DNA of 64,000 nucleotides, from contig JAPDPR010000001.1 in NCBI GenBank assembly GCA_034506335.1, forward strand, positions 220,020 through 284,019, written 5' to 3'. Source of the stretch: a candidate division KSB1 bacterium (GTDB lineage Bacteria; Zhuqueibacterota; Zhuqueibacteria; JANLFK01; Oleimicrobiaceae). This document shows positions 1 to 9,005 of the stretch, one piece after another. Under the pieces are notes generated by a model that did not search any database, was not told where the DNA came from, and worked only from the letters and a program-made list of their open reading frames with translations. The position numbers were made by a program, and so were the translations under genes. Each line of letters starts with the position of its first letter. Positions within the stretch are counted from its first letter, which is position 1.

Positions 1-1
1 T

Positions 2-664
2 CCCGCTGGCGTCGCCGCCGCGGTGCGACCAGCCGGGCTAGTGAGCTACAGTCGGCCCTTCGGCCTCAAGGAATTGGATGCCAGCGGCATCAGTGCCCAT
101 TTGCCTTTGCGGGTTGGAGGGGTGGCCGTAGCCGCGCGTCTCTTTGGCCGGGCGCCGTACCAAGAGCAGGCATTCTCTGCCGGCGCCGGTTTTATCGTCA
201 CTCCACGCCTGTACGTGGGCGCGGCCGCACACTTGTTTCATCTGCGCATCACGTCCTACGGCGCGGCCTCGGCGTTGGGCATCGACCTGGGGCTGCTTGC
301 CGCCGTCTCCCCCACCATCCACTGGGGCGTGAGCGTTCGCAACCTCAACCGGCCTCGTATCGGTGAGTGCCGGGAGCCACTACCGCAGGTCCTGGCGACT
401 GGCCTCTGCATAACTCCCGTGATGCCCCTTGTGGTCACTTTCGACGTGGAGAAGGACGTGCGCTATCCGGCTGAGCTCCGTCTTGGCACCGCATACCGCC
501 CGCTGCCGCCCCTGGTGGTCCGCTGCGGCCTGCAATCAAACCCGGGAAGGTTCGCTGCTGGGTTCGGTCTCTGGGTGGGTTTGGTGCGGATCGATTACGC
601 CGCCTCATACCACTACGACCTGGGGATCACCCACTCGATGTCCCTGAGGATCGGCATGGAGTAA
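2..664 (+). CDS. PorV/PorQ-like outer membrane protein, 5' end cut by window
   Basis: The reading frame is open from the first bases of the window, so the N-terminus lies upstream; a GTG at 23 is only an internal codon. The visible part (about 220 residues) alternates short hydrophobic and aromatic strands with glycine turns, as in an outer-membrane beta-barrel. It contains the motif SVRNLNRPRIG, which resembles the 'GlSvqNlg' strand of PorV/PorQ-type proteins, and it ends in a strand with HSMSLRIGME. Six bases separate its stop from the next ATG, so it is probably cotranscribed with the helix-hairpin-helix barrel protein. Family membership is inferred from pattern; the signal peptide and N-terminal half are not visible. 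Confidence 0.6.
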   Translation, partial: PAGVAAAVRPAGLVSYSRPFGLKELDASGISAHLPLRVGGVAVAARLFGRAPYQEQAFSAGAGFIVTPRLYVGAAAHLFHLRITSYGAASALGIDLGLLAAVSPTIHWGVSVRNLNRPRIGECREPLPQVLATGLCITPVMPLVVTFDVEKDVRYPAELRLGTAYRPLPPLVVRCGLQSNPGRFAAGFGLWVGLVRIDYAASYHYDLGITHSMSLRIGME

Positions 665-670
665 CTGCGG

Positions 671-2713
671 ATGTTTTTTCTCGTAGCCTACCTTCTCCGC
701 CTCGCCGGGATTGTTGGGATGCGAATTGGGTACAAAGCCACCACGCGATGGCTCCTCTGTTTTTCCCTGTTCCTTGTCGCGACGGTCACCTACGGACAAT
801 TCGAGCCAGAGCAAGTCTTGGAACAAGAGGAGGACGTCTCTGAGAGCTCTGAGATAGCCGAGGTTCTGGCCAATTTGCGCGCGCACCCTTTGGACGTCAA
901 CCGCGCCACGGTGGCGGAGCTGCAGCAGCTGCCGTGGCTCAGCCCGCTTCTCGCCGCCAAGATCGTCGCCTTTCGCCGAGCACACGGTCGCATTCAGGTG
1001 CTGGACGAACTCCTGGAAATCCCCGAAATGGACGAATCGCTGCTGGAGACCATCGCCGACTACCTGATCGTCGTTCCCCCTGTCCCCAGCCCTTGGCAGG
1101 CAGAATTACGTCTGCGTGGCTCCACCCGCCTGGAGCGCTCGCGAGGCTTCCAGACAGGGGCCTTTCCCGGATCCCCAATAAAGACCTATGCGCGGTTGAG
1201 GTGGGGTTTGGGCAGCGCCATTCAGGGAGGTGGATTGCTCGAAAAAGACCCAGGGGAGCAACGGTTCGACGACTATGCAAACTTTTTTCTACAGGTTTCG
1301 CTCCCCTATGCCGCCACGCGGATAGTCCTCGGCCACTACCAGCTGGAGTTTGGGCAAGGCCTGGTCATGTGGAGTCCGTATGGACACGGCAAGGGGAGTG
1401 ACCCTGGGGCAACTGCTGTCCGCAAGGCCCGTGGTCTGCGTCCGTACAGTTCCGCTGCTGAGTATGGTGGACTGCGCGGCTTGGCCGTGGAAAGCAGCAT
1501 CGGTTCCCTGGCACTGACAGTTTTCGGTTCAAATCTTCCGTTGGACGCCACCATCGACGCCCAAGGCCAGGTCACCTCCTTTGACCAGACCGGCTACCAT
1601 CGCACGCTGACGGAAAGGGCTAAACGACAAGCAGTGACGTCGGATGCTGTAGGAGGCCGCCTGGGTTATGGTGTGGGCCGGTTCAAAGCTGGCGTGACTT
1701 GGTACGGGGAGCGTTACAGCCGCCCCGTCAATCCGCCTGATTCGCTCCGCCGGCGATTTGCTTTTCGCGGCACACGCCATCACGTGGCAGGTGCGGACCT
1801 GAGCTTTACCCTCCCCTCGGCGCTGCTTTTTGCCGAGGCTGCACGCTCCTCCGGTGAGGGAAAGGCTCTGGTGTGCGGTCTGCTGTTGGAACTGCCACGG
1901 GTCAAACTAGTTGCTCACTACCGCGACTACGACCCCGACTTTTTCAATCCCTATGCCCTACCCTTTGCCAGTTCTATAGGGGTGACGGCTAACGAGCGGG
2001 GCTTTTACCTGGGCGGCCAGTGGCACCCAAGGGGTGGAACACGCCTTTCGTTCTACTTCGACAGCTACAAGATGCCGTGGCGCACCTATCACGTGCCGGT
2101 ACCCGCCGAAGGGGAGGATGGTCTCCTCCAGCTCGAAAAGCGTCTCCTGCGCGGAACACTCGGTTTGTTCCGCCTCCGGTATGCACGCCGCACAGAGCTC
2201 ACGAAAACGCTGGACCTTTGGTCGAGAGAAGTGGACGTGGTGGCGGACCAGACTCGCCTCTATGTGCGCCTCCAGGCACAGCTCGACGCCTCCGAGCATG
2301 TGTCGCTCCGTGGACGACTTGAAAAGAGCCATGTGCTCAGCGCGCCGCGTGGACTCACCCCGTGGCCCAAGAAGGAATCGGCAGGCATCCTCCTTTCCCA
2401 GGACCTCACCGTGAAGCTGCGCCGGAGATGGCAGTGTCAGTTTCGATTTCTGGTCTTTGACACCGACGACTACGACGCCCGCATATACGCTTATGAGGGC
2501 GATTTGCCCGGTGTATTGACCAACAGGGGTTTCAGCGGCCGGGGCTCTCACTGGTACGTGTTGCTGCGGGCGAGAGTGGCAGGGAAATCGTCTCTGGGGG
2601 TCAAACTAAGTAGCACGCACTACGACGACCGGGCCACCGTGGGCTCTGGCCTGGACGTAACCGAAGGCCCCAGTGCGCGTTCGTTATCCGTACAATTGGA
2701 CGTGGGCGGATAG
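671..2713 (+). CDS. Helix-hairpin-helix protein fused to a predicted outer-membrane barrel
   Basis: 680 residues. A hydrophobic leader (a second possible start, ATG at 719, gives a more classical signal peptide ending near TVTYGQ) is followed at about residues 73-132 by two ComEA-like helix-hairpin-helix units: HPLDVNRATVAELQQLPWLS, then a copy around FRRAHGRIQVLDELLEIPEM. The remaining 540 or so residues alternate polar and aromatic residues with many Tyr/Gly/Arg pairs, as in a large beta-barrel. ATG 671 has a GGAG nine bases upstream, which is why I keep it. HhH units usually bind DNA non-specifically, and ComEA does so at the cell surface during uptake. Whether this protein binds DNA is inference. 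Similar long HhH proteins occur in FCB genomes, with no function known to me. Confidence 0.7.
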   Translation: MFFLVAYLLRLAGIVGMRIGYKATTRWLLCFSLFLVATVTYGQFEPEQVLEQEEDVSESSEIAEVLANLRAHPLDVNRATVAELQQLPWLSPLLAAKIVAFRRAHGRIQVLDELLEIPEMDESLLETIADYLIVVPPVPSPWQAELRLRGSTRLERSRGFQTGAFPGSPIKTYARLRWGLGSAIQGGGLLEKDPGEQRFDDYANFFLQVSLPYAATRIVLGHYQLEFGQGLVMWSPYGHGKGSDPGATAVRKARGLRPYSSAAEYGGLRGLAVESSIGSLALTVFGSNLPLDATIDAQGQVTSFDQTGYHRTLTERAKRQAVTSDAVGGRLGYGVGRFKAGVTWYGERYSRPVNPPDSLRRRFAFRGTRHHVAGADLSFTLPSALLFAEAARSSGEGKALVCGLLLELPRVKLVAHYRDYDPDFFNPYALPFASSIGVTANERGFYLGGQWHPRGGTRLSFYFDSYKMPWRTYHVPVPAEGEDGLLQLEKRLLRGTLGLFRLRYARRTELTKTLDLWSREVDVVADQTRLYVRLQAQLDASEHVSLRGRLEKSHVLSAPRGLTPWPKKESAGILLSQDLTVKLRRRWQCQFRFLVFDTDDYDARIYAYEGDLPGVLTNRGFSGRGSHWYVLLRARVAGKSSLGVKLSSTHYDDRATVGSGLDVTEGPSARSLSVQLDVGG

Positions 2714-2746
2714 GCAATGTGGAGCAGGAGAGAAGAAAAATAGGTA

Positions 2747-2775
2747 TTGACTTGTTCGTAGCGGATGTGTACATT
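2747..2775 (+). promoter_or_regulatory. Sigma-A-type promoter
   Basis: TTGACT at 2747-2752, a 17-nt spacer and TACATT at 2770-2775. Predicted transcription start is near 2782, 28 nt before the ATG at 2810. The same hexamers and spacing recur at 5566-5594. Confidence 0.7.
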
Positions 2776-2809
2776 TGCGAAAGGAAACTAATAAGGGCCG
2801 AGAAACCGC

Positions 2810-3388
2810 ATGCTCGATAAACTTCTTTTTGCCTACTTGCAGGCGCGGGCCAAGCGCCTACTCTCTGACGAGCCACAGGACTTCTGGCACGAATTGGGTA
2901 GGGTCAAGACCGTCCTGGTGGCCTTGCCCAACCTCCCAGAAGAAACAAAAGCCCTGACGCGTACAGTGGAACGGATTGTGGAGCTCTTTGGTGTGAGCCA
3001 CGTTCGATTTCTCTCGCGGCAGGGGCAGTCGCTACCTAAAGGGATAGAGGAGACGGCGTTGTGGGAGGTGAACCCCAATGAGTTGCGCTTCAAACGCTTC
3101 CCCAATCGCCGACTGTGGCAGAAGATTCACGCCCTGCGTGCGGACGCTTTCGTTGACTTGCACATGGAGTTTGACCTGCCGAGTGCGGCCATGGCCGTGG
3201 CGAGTGGTGCACGCGTACGCCTCTGTTTCGCGCACGAACGGCGAGACCCATTTTTTAATCTGCAGGTGCGGACGTCGCCAGAGCTCTCCCCTGCTAAACG
3301 CTTTGACAGGCTGATTACCCTGCTCGAGTCCTGCCGGGGGAGCGGAGACTCGGCATCGGCAAAGGAACCTGCCCGAGTCGCCAGGTGA
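2810..3388 (+). CDS. Small GT9/DUF6913-like protein of unknown function
   Basis: 192 residues, no signal peptide. The core (about residues 35-165) reads as an alternating alpha/beta fold with strands VKTVLVALP, SHVRFLS and DAFVDLHMEF. A final segment (GARVRLCFAHERRDPFFNLQV) resembles the small DUF6913 proteins of Bacteroidetes and the N-terminal half of heptosyltransferase-like GT9 enzymes. No nucleotide-sugar-binding C-terminal domain is present, so transferase activity should not be assumed. It has its own promoter at 2747-2775. About 217 nt of apparently non-coding DNA follow before the GGDEF gene. Confidence 0.55.
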   Translation: MLDKLLFAYLQARAKRLLSDEPQDFWHELGRVKTVLVALPNLPEETKALTRTVERIVELFGVSHVRFLSRQGQSLPKGIEETALWEVNPNELRFKRFPNRRLWQKIHALRADAFVDLHMEFDLPSAAMAVASGARVRLCFAHERRDPFFNLQVRTSPELSPAKRFDRLITLLESCRGSGDSASAKEPARVAR

Positions 3389-3605
3389 ACACCCGCTGCA
3401 CCAAGGCCCTGCGCCTTGTGGAACTTGGCCATCTCGCCAGTGCTGCAGGGGCGCGCCGAGGCCTTACATGACAGGGGGGATCCTCAATTCTGCTGACTTA
3501 ACCCGTTCAGCGTGGTCCCTGCTCAGCGCCAAAAGGGGGTGCCGAAAGGGCCCAAAGAGCAGGGCGCGTATTCCAGGAGCCACGTCGTAGGCTGCAAAGA
3601 GAACA

Positions 3606-4697
3606 ATGTCTGACACAACCGTCCACGCATCGGAGCAGGTTGCCCTCCTTTCGGCCAAGGTGGCCGAGTTGGAGCTGGAGCTCGCCGCTCTTAGGGCGCA
3701 GTTGCATGACCTTCAGCTTCGCCATGCAGTGACCTCCTGTCTGAGCGACGATCTGGAGCTGTTGCCTACCCTGCGGTCCTTCCGACAGGCGATGGCCGCG
3801 TTTGTCCCTCACGCGGAGTTTGCAGTAGTGCTTCCCCATGGTGATGGAGGGCTATGCCTGCCCCTAGCAGATGAATCCTTGGGAAACCTCAACGTGTCAA
3901 CCCTTGCCAGGACGGTAAGGCAACTTGCCCAGGCCATCGACGCAGCTCAAGTCGTGCATCTCGCCCCGAATGCCGCCGAAGAGCTACTACCTGCGCACCC
4001 AGACGAACAGCACGAGCTTTTGGTGGCGCCGCTACCAGAGCCAGGAAGTGCAGTCCAGGGTTTGCTCATTGTGGCACGAACGCCTATCATCGGATTCTCG
4101 CCCCACGATCGGGAGTTGGTGGCGGCTGCAGCGAGAGAGTTGGCTATCGTGCTCCGCAAGGTGACCGTGTTCACCCGAACACGAGAACTCTCGATCACCG
4201 ATCCATTGACTGGCCTCTACAACCGGCGCCATTTGGAGGAGCGCCTGCGGCAAGAGGTGGCCCGTGCCTTGCGCTACTCGCACCCGCTCACGCTCCTGCT
4301 CATCGATATTGACCACTTCAAGGTTTACAACGACGTTAATGGTCATCTCGAGGGGGATCAGGCCCTGCGTCTCGTGGCGGCTCTGCTCCGCAGGCACACG
4401 CGTCAAGCTGACCTGGTGGCACGATTTGGGGGCGAGGAATTTGTCGTACTTCTGCCGGAGATCGACAGCACCGGTGGCAGGGCCGTGGGAGAAAAGTTGC
4501 GCCTGACCGTGGCCCAAAACCCGTTTCCCGGCGAAAAGGTACTACCCGGAGGCAAGCTGACTATATCGCTTGGCATCGCGACGTTACCCACCGATGCCGA
4601 GGAACCAATGCGGCTTTTGGACTTGGCTGATCGCGGCCTCTATCTCTCCAAGCAGCGGGGGAGAAACCGCTTATCGCACTTTCTTGATGAGGCCTGA
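3606..4697 (+). CDS. GAF-GGDEF diguanylate cyclase
   Basis: 363 residues. A short coiled coil (residues 8-40, rich in Leu/Glu/Ala) leads to a GAF-like sensor (about 45-185), then a GGDEF domain (about 195-360). The active loop is GGEEF at residues 275-279, an active-type variant. An RxxD inhibitory site (RQAD) ends five residues before it, so product inhibition by c-di-GMP is expected. It has no membrane segment, so it should be a cytoplasmic enzyme making c-di-GMP from two GTP. The start follows a purine-rich AAAGAGA. No c-di-GMP effector or phosphodiesterase was recognised elsewhere in the window. Confidence 0.9.
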   Translation: MSDTTVHASEQVALLSAKVAELELELAALRAQLHDLQLRHAVTSCLSDDLELLPTLRSFRQAMAAFVPHAEFAVVLPHGDGGLCLPLADESLGNLNVSTLARTVRQLAQAIDAAQVVHLAPNAAEELLPAHPDEQHELLVAPLPEPGSAVQGLLIVARTPIIGFSPHDRELVAAAARELAIVLRKVTVFTRTRELSITDPLTGLYNRRHLEERLRQEVARALRYSHPLTLLLIDIDHFKVYNDVNGHLEGDQALRLVAALLRRHTRQADLVARFGGEEFVVLLPEIDSTGGRAVGEKLRLTVAQNPFPGEKVLPGGKLTISLGIATLPTDAEEPMRLLDLADRGLYLSKQRGRNRLSHFLDEA

Positions 4698-4786
4698 GTG
4701 ACATAGGCCCTTCGTTGCAACTGGGAATCAAACGCACTTCAGAAAGACATACTCTGTGCTGCTCACCAGGTAACCGCGAGGTGCAC

Positions 4787-5320
4787 ATGCGAGTCTGCGT
4801 CGATGCTGGACACGGCGGCCGGGACTCCGGAGCTGTGGGGACTAATCCGTTTACGCTCGAGGAGAAGACTGTCAACCTCGCTATCGCATTGCTCCTGGAA
4901 CAGGAGTTGCGCGCCAGAGGGCATGAGGTGGTGATGACAAGGCGGCGTGACTGGTATGTCAGCCTCGAGGCCCGCGCCGATTTTGCCAACCGACTGGACG
5001 TTGACCTTTTCATAAGCGTCCACGCCAACGCCTCCTTCGATCCTGCCACTGAGGGGATGGAGGTATTTCACTTTCCAGGGGCAACAATTAGCAATCGCTA
5101 TGGGCGCAGCATCCTCGGTTCCATGCTGCGCCGCTTTCCCGACCACCTGGACCGGGGCGTGAAGGAGGCTAACTTTGCGGTTCTCCGGCTTACGGACATG
5201 CCGGCGGTGCTGGTTGAGTGCGAATTCATCACTAATCCGCGACAGCTTCGATTTCTGGCTGCCCCGGACCGGCAGGCCGCGCTGGCAAGAGCAATCGCTG
5301 ACGGGGTAACAGGGGCCTGA
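4787..5320 (+). CDS. N-acetylmuramoyl-L-alanine amidase (Amidase_3), no signal peptide
   Basis: 177 residues from the ATG at 4787, which has GAGGTG upstream; the frame is open back to a TTG at 4715, but that extension has no shine-dalgarno and no leader character. All Amidase_3 zinc and catalytic positions are visible: His9 in DAGHGGRDSG, Glu25/26 in LEEKTVNLA, His79 in ISVHANAS, and the late Glu in VLVECEFITN. The family cleaves the bond between MurNAc and L-Ala in peptidoglycan. Such enzymes are normally exported, but neither start gives a signal peptide. It is either exported another way, released on lysis, or acts on internalised muropeptides. Confidence 0.88.
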   Translation: MRVCVDAGHGGRDSGAVGTNPFTLEEKTVNLAIALLLEQELRARGHEVVMTRRRDWYVSLEARADFANRLDVDLFISVHANASFDPATEGMEVFHFPGATISNRYGRSILGSMLRRFPDHLDRGVKEANFAVLRLTDMPAVLVECEFITNPRQLRFLAAPDRQAALARAIADGVTGA

Positions 5321-5641
5321 ACCGTGTAGTTATCGAACCTCGTGCACCTCGGTAGCTAGCTCTGGTAGGGTGTCCCTCGTGCCGTACCAAGGCCTCTTGT
5401 GGCCGGCCGCTGAATGGCCTCTGGCGCGCTGCCGGTCTCGCAACGCTCTGTCCGGAGCTGCCGCGCCGAGGCGAAGGTTATGACCTTCGCGGGCCACAGG
5501 ATGTGCCTGGCCTTCCACCAGAAACGAATGTCTTTGCCTTCGCCACGGCGGTGGCGATAAACCGCTTGACTTTTTCCCGGGAGTTTGGTACATTTCGCCA
5601 GGATAATCCAAACAAAGTACATCACTTAACGGGAAAACAGG
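5321..5641. other. Intergenic region with one promoter
   Basis: 321 nt without a supportable gene between the amidase and the barrel protein. It carries a small GC-rich hairpin (GGCGAAGG...CCTTCGC near 5471-5488) and the promoter at 5566-5594. I see no RNA gene or repeat in it. Confidence 0.6.
5566..5594 (+). promoter_or_regulatory. Sigma-A-type promoter
   Basis: TTGACT at 5566-5571, a 17-nt spacer, TACATT at 5589-5594. Predicted start near 5601, 41 nt before the ATG at 5642. Hexamers and spacing are identical to the site at 2747-2775. Confidence 0.75.
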
Positions 5642-6835
5642 ATGCGCGCGAGACCCGTGGTGCTCGTTGCCGCGGCCGTGCTGGCATTACCCCCTATGCT
5701 TGCCCATGGTCACGAGAGTGGGTGGGGCAGTGTGGCATTTGGCCTGCAGGCAGGCTTCAGCAAACTGGAAGGTGACCTTGCCGCCTCACGCTTATGCCCA
5801 ACTTTTGGCGCGCGGTTCGAGTATGCACCTGTGCCATACATGGCCCTCGGCCTATCTGCCAGCTACGCCACGCTCAACAGCCGCGATTGGCAAGAAAGGG
5901 TGGCCCTGCAGTGGGACAAGACCTTTGCGGCCCCGGTGGATGCTGAGGTCATCTTTCGGCTTTTCCCCTTGCGCCGGTTCACCCCTTATGCGAGCGTGGG
6001 CGCAGGGGCTCTCTATTGGCGGTCCCAATGGGCTGATACCATCACTATCAGAAAGGGGTGGGATGCCTTCGCCAAAGTTGGCGGCGGCCTACAGGCGCGC
6101 TTGACGAACGCAGTGACCCTTGCCATAGGGGTGGACGTGCGGGCGACTGTGGTGGATGCACTGGACAACCGGGCCAGCGGCGACGAAACGGACGGCATTC
6201 TTACTCCCCACCTTGCATTGCACTTTGTCTTCCCAACCCGCGACCCCAACGACCGCGACCACGATGGTGTGCCGCGGGAGTTAGACCTGGATGAAACCAT
6301 TGCCGAGGATCAGGACGGGTACATGGACCACGACGGGGTGCCAGAAGCCAATCCTGACTTTGCTCGCTACTACCGGGGCAAAATGAAACTGGAAGAGGAG
6401 GTGCGCGAGATCGCGCGCCAGGAAGCTGCCCCCGACACCCAGCCGGTGGTCGTACACCACCCTGTACGGCGCGCCGAGCACCACAAAGCGCTGACACTGA
6501 AGGCCGACGTGTATTGCGACAGCCTGTTTGTGTGCGCGGCGCTTTACCGCCTGGACCAGAACAGCACCTGGTCCGTCGCCCCCATGGCTCCTAGTAGAAG
6601 GGTGCCTTATCGCTACGAGGCAACGATTCCCGATAGCATTGTCGAAAGCGGGTTGACGTATTTCGTGGCTGCAGTGAATGCCGAAAAGAGAGGCCTAGGA
6701 TATTCGGGAGTCCCACGGCGTCCATTAACCGTGAAAGTGTTTCGGTACCCGTCGCGATGGCGGCGAGTTGGCGCAACCGTGGCGGCGCTTGGATGGGGCG
6801 CGGCCAGTTTCTGGGTGTTGCGGAGGCAAAAGTAG
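5642..6835 (+). CDS. Outer-membrane barrel protein with Ca-binding-type acidic repeats
   Basis: 397 residues. A signal peptide (residues 1 to about 22, ending LAHGHE) is followed by a roughly 180-residue barrel-like domain. Next, at about residues 200-238, comes an acidic stretch of thrombospondin-type-3/OmpA-like repeats with DPNDRDHDGVP and DQDGYMDHDGVP, which probably bind calcium. The C-terminal 150 residues look like an Ig/CBM48-type beta domain and end in a single membrane helix (VAALGWGAASFWVL) plus RRQK. Nine bases separate its stop from the CpoB-like gene, so both are likely one transcript from the promoter at 5566. Exact function is unknown; an envelope structural role is inference. 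Confidence 0.7.
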   Translation: MRARPVVLVAAAVLALPPMLAHGHESGWGSVAFGLQAGFSKLEGDLAASRLCPTFGARFEYAPVPYMALGLSASYATLNSRDWQERVALQWDKTFAAPVDAEVIFRLFPLRRFTPYASVGAGALYWRSQWADTITIRKGWDAFAKVGGGLQARLTNAVTLAIGVDVRATVVDALDNRASGDETDGILTPHLALHFVFPTRDPNDRDHDGVPRELDLDETIAEDQDGYMDHDGVPEANPDFARYYRGKMKLEEEVREIARQEAAPDTQPVVVHHPVRRAEHHKALTLKADVYCDSLFVCAALYRLDQNSTWSVAPMAPSRRVPYRYEATIPDSIVESGLTYFVAAVNAEKRGLGYSGVPRRPLTVKVFRYPSRWRRVGATVAALGWGAASFWVLRRQK

Positions 6836-6844
6836 GGAGGAGTT

Positions 6845-7642
6845 ATGAAACGGACGCTTGAGTGCCGCTGGTGCATCCTGGGGGCGTTGGCCATGGCGTT
6901 CCTCATCGGCTGTGCGTCGACAAAACCCAAGGAAGGACCTACTGCCGAGGAGCAATTTAACGTAGATGAACTCCTTGGCGAGAAACAGCCGGCAGCCCGG
7001 CCCACGGACAAAGACGCAGAAGAGGCGGAGGTGCTGCGCTTGCTGGGCGTGACCAAGGAAGAGAAAGCAGCGACCTCCGTTGCTGAGTCGACCAAGTCAG
7101 TCACACCTTCGGCTCAAGTGGCGGCGCTGCAGAAGCAGTTAGAGAACAAGGACCTAGAGATTGCTGCCCTGCGCTCCGAGGTGGCCAGGAAATCTGAGCG
7201 CATTGATGAACTGCAGCGCGAGCTCCGGGAGTTGAAAACGGCCCCGGCAACAACGCTGCCGTCGGGCACCCCCAGCTACGAAGGAAGATACAAACAAGCG
7301 TTGGAGACTTATCAGAAGCGCCAATACCGCCAGGCCATTACCTTGTTCGAAGCCCTTCTTGCCGAGCAGCCGAACCACAGATTGGCGGATAACTGCCAGT
7401 ATTGGATTGGTGAATGCCGCTACGGACTCGGTGATTTTGAACAGGCCATTGCCGATTTTCAGAAAGTCTTTGGCCTCGGGGACCGCAACAAGAGTGACGC
7501 GGCGCAACTAAAGATCGGCCTCTGTTACCTGCGCCTGGGCGATACGCTGCGCGCCAAGGAAGAGTTTCAACGGCTGCTGGTTGAGTATCCCAAGAGCGAA
7601 TTCGCGCCACGGGCGCAGAACTACTTGGACCGGCTGCAGTGA
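6845..7642 (+). CDS. CpoB/YbgF-like TPR lipoprotein
   Basis: 265 residues with a strong GGAGGAG ribosome site. A lipoprotein signal with lipobox LIGC (around residue 22) is followed by a low-complexity linker and a coiled coil (VAALQKQLENKDLEIAALRS, about residues 95-135). Three C-terminal tetratricopeptide units (about 145-262) follow the YbgF pattern (YKQALETYQKRQYRQAITLF, then CQYWIGECRYGLGDFEQAI). This coiled-coil plus TPR layout is that of CpoB, which links the Tol-Pal machine to peptidoglycan synthesis. No tol or pal gene is adjacent here, so that role is inferred from architecture only. Confidence 0.78.
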   Translation: MKRTLECRWCILGALAMAFLIGCASTKPKEGPTAEEQFNVDELLGEKQPAARPTDKDAEEAEVLRLLGVTKEEKAATSVAESTKSVTPSAQVAALQKQLENKDLEIAALRSEVARKSERIDELQRELRELKTAPATTLPSGTPSYEGRYKQALETYQKRQYRQAITLFEALLAEQPNHRLADNCQYWIGECRYGLGDFEQAIADFQKVFGLGDRNKSDAAQLKIGLCYLRLGDTLRAKEEFQRLLVEYPKSEFAPRAQNYLDRLQ

Positions 7643-7706
7643 CCGAGGGTTGAAAGTCCACCTTGTTGTTTGAAGGCCGCTCCACGGCCGGGGGCGAGCA
7701 CGTCTG

Positions 7707-7744
7707 AATCCGGCTGGGCCCTACTGCCCAGGCCGGATTTTTTT
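7707..7744 (+). terminator. Rho-independent terminator
   Basis: A 13-bp stem of AATCCGGC-TGGGC and its complement with one bulged C, a CCTACT loop, followed directly by a run of eight or so T. It closes the 5642-7642 transcript. Confidence 0.85.
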
Positions 7745-7781
7745 GAGCTCACCCTTTCTGCCAATTGCTGGAGAAGATGAC

Positions 7782-8999
7782 ATGACGGAGAGAGAGTCGT
7801 TCGTGCATCAGAAGGAAGCTTGGGCACCCCGCGCCTGGCTGACCCGTAACGTGGCGGCCTTGAGTGCGGTCAGCCTTCTCAACGACATCAGCAGCGAGAT
7901 GATCTATCCCTTGCTCCCGCTCTTTCTCACGACGGTACTCGGCGCGGGGCCGGCGTTTCTCGGCGTAGTGGAAGGGATCGCCGAGACCACTGCCAGTCTT
8001 TTGAAGCTGTTCTCCGGCTGGTTGTCCGATCGTCTGCGCCGTCGTAAAGCGCTGACGGTGGGCGGGTATGGGGTCTCCTCATTGGCGCGCCCGCTCACCG
8101 CGCTTGCTGCTGCACCTTGGCACGTTCTGGTGGTGCGCTTCTGGGACAGGGTGGGCAAAGGGGTGCGCACCGCCCCCCGCGACGCTCTGCTGGTGGCCTC
8201 TGTGCCCGCGACGAGTCGCGGCAAAGCTTTTGGCCTGCAACGGGCGATGGACCATCTGGGTGCGGTCCTCGGACCACTGATTGCTACCCTCATGCTGGGC
8301 ACCGTCACCGCCAATGTGCGCACCGTGTTCTGGTGCGCGACCATCCCCGCTGCCCTCAGCATCCTGGTGCTCATCACTCTGGTGAAAGAGCATGCCGTCT
8401 CTCACACCGAGGTGACTGCGCCCACCTTAGCCTGGCGACAGTTTGACCGCCGCTTTTTCAGCTATATGGGCATCATCTTCCTCTTCACCTTGGGCAACTC
8501 CAGCGACATGTTCCTCTTGTTGCGGGCGAGTAACTTAGGAGTACCCGCAGCTCTGGTGCCGACATTGTGGATGGTCCACCACGTGGTCAAGTCCGCAACG
8601 TCTCTGCCCGGAGGCAGCCTGTCGGACCGTATCGGTAGAAAGCGCGTCATTATCGCAGGGTGGCTCGTCTACGCGCTCACATATGCCGGCTTCGCCCTCG
8701 CCCGTTCCAGCTGGCACGCCTGGACCCTTTTTGTGCTCTACGGCCTCTTCTTCGGCCTCACCGAGGGGACAGAAAAGGCTCTGGTCGCAGACTTTGTGCG
8801 ACCAGAAGAACGAGGGACCGCCTACGGCCTTTTCAATTTTGCCATAGGGATTGGCGCCCTGCCGGCCAGTGTCATCATGGGTCTCTTGTGGCAGAAACTG
8901 GGGCCGGGTGTCGCCTTCGGCACCGGTGCTGCCCTGGCAGGCGTTTCCTGCCTGTTGCTCTCTCTGCTTCACGTGCCAACGTCCGGCCACCAAAAGTGA
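7782..8999 (+). CDS. MFS transporter
   Basis: 405 residues from ATG 7782, preceded by GGAGAAG; an upstream TTG at 7743 lies in the terminator tail and is rejected. Twelve hydrophobic segments are visible. The MFS loop-2/3 signature appears as GWLSDRLRRRKALTVGGY, and a related GGSLSDRIGRKRVI sits at the second half's equivalent. This matches the drug/sugar-efflux-like single-protein MFS group, with a glycine-rich helix near GIGALPASVIMG. The next gene (GH31) starts seven bases after its stop, so they are translationally coupled. Handling of a sugar made or used by the GH31 enzyme is a reasonable inference but not shown. Confidence 0.88.
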   Translation: MTERESFVHQKEAWAPRAWLTRNVAALSAVSLLNDISSEMIYPLLPLFLTTVLGAGPAFLGVVEGIAETTASLLKLFSGWLSDRLRRRKALTVGGYGVSSLARPLTALAAAPWHVLVVRFWDRVGKGVRTAPRDALLVASVPATSRGKAFGLQRAMDHLGAVLGPLIATLMLGTVTANVRTVFWCATIPAALSILVLITLVKEHAVSHTEVTAPTLAWRQFDRRFFSYMGIIFLFTLGNSSDMFLLLRASNLGVPAALVPTLWMVHHVVKSATSLPGGSLSDRIGRKRVIIAGWLVYALTYAGFALARSSWHAWTLFVLYGLFFGLTEGTEKALVADFVRPEERGTAYGLFNFAIGIGALPASVIMGLLWQKLGPGVAFGTGAALAGVSCLLLSLLHVPTSGHQK

Positions 9000-9005
9000 C
9001 ACCAC

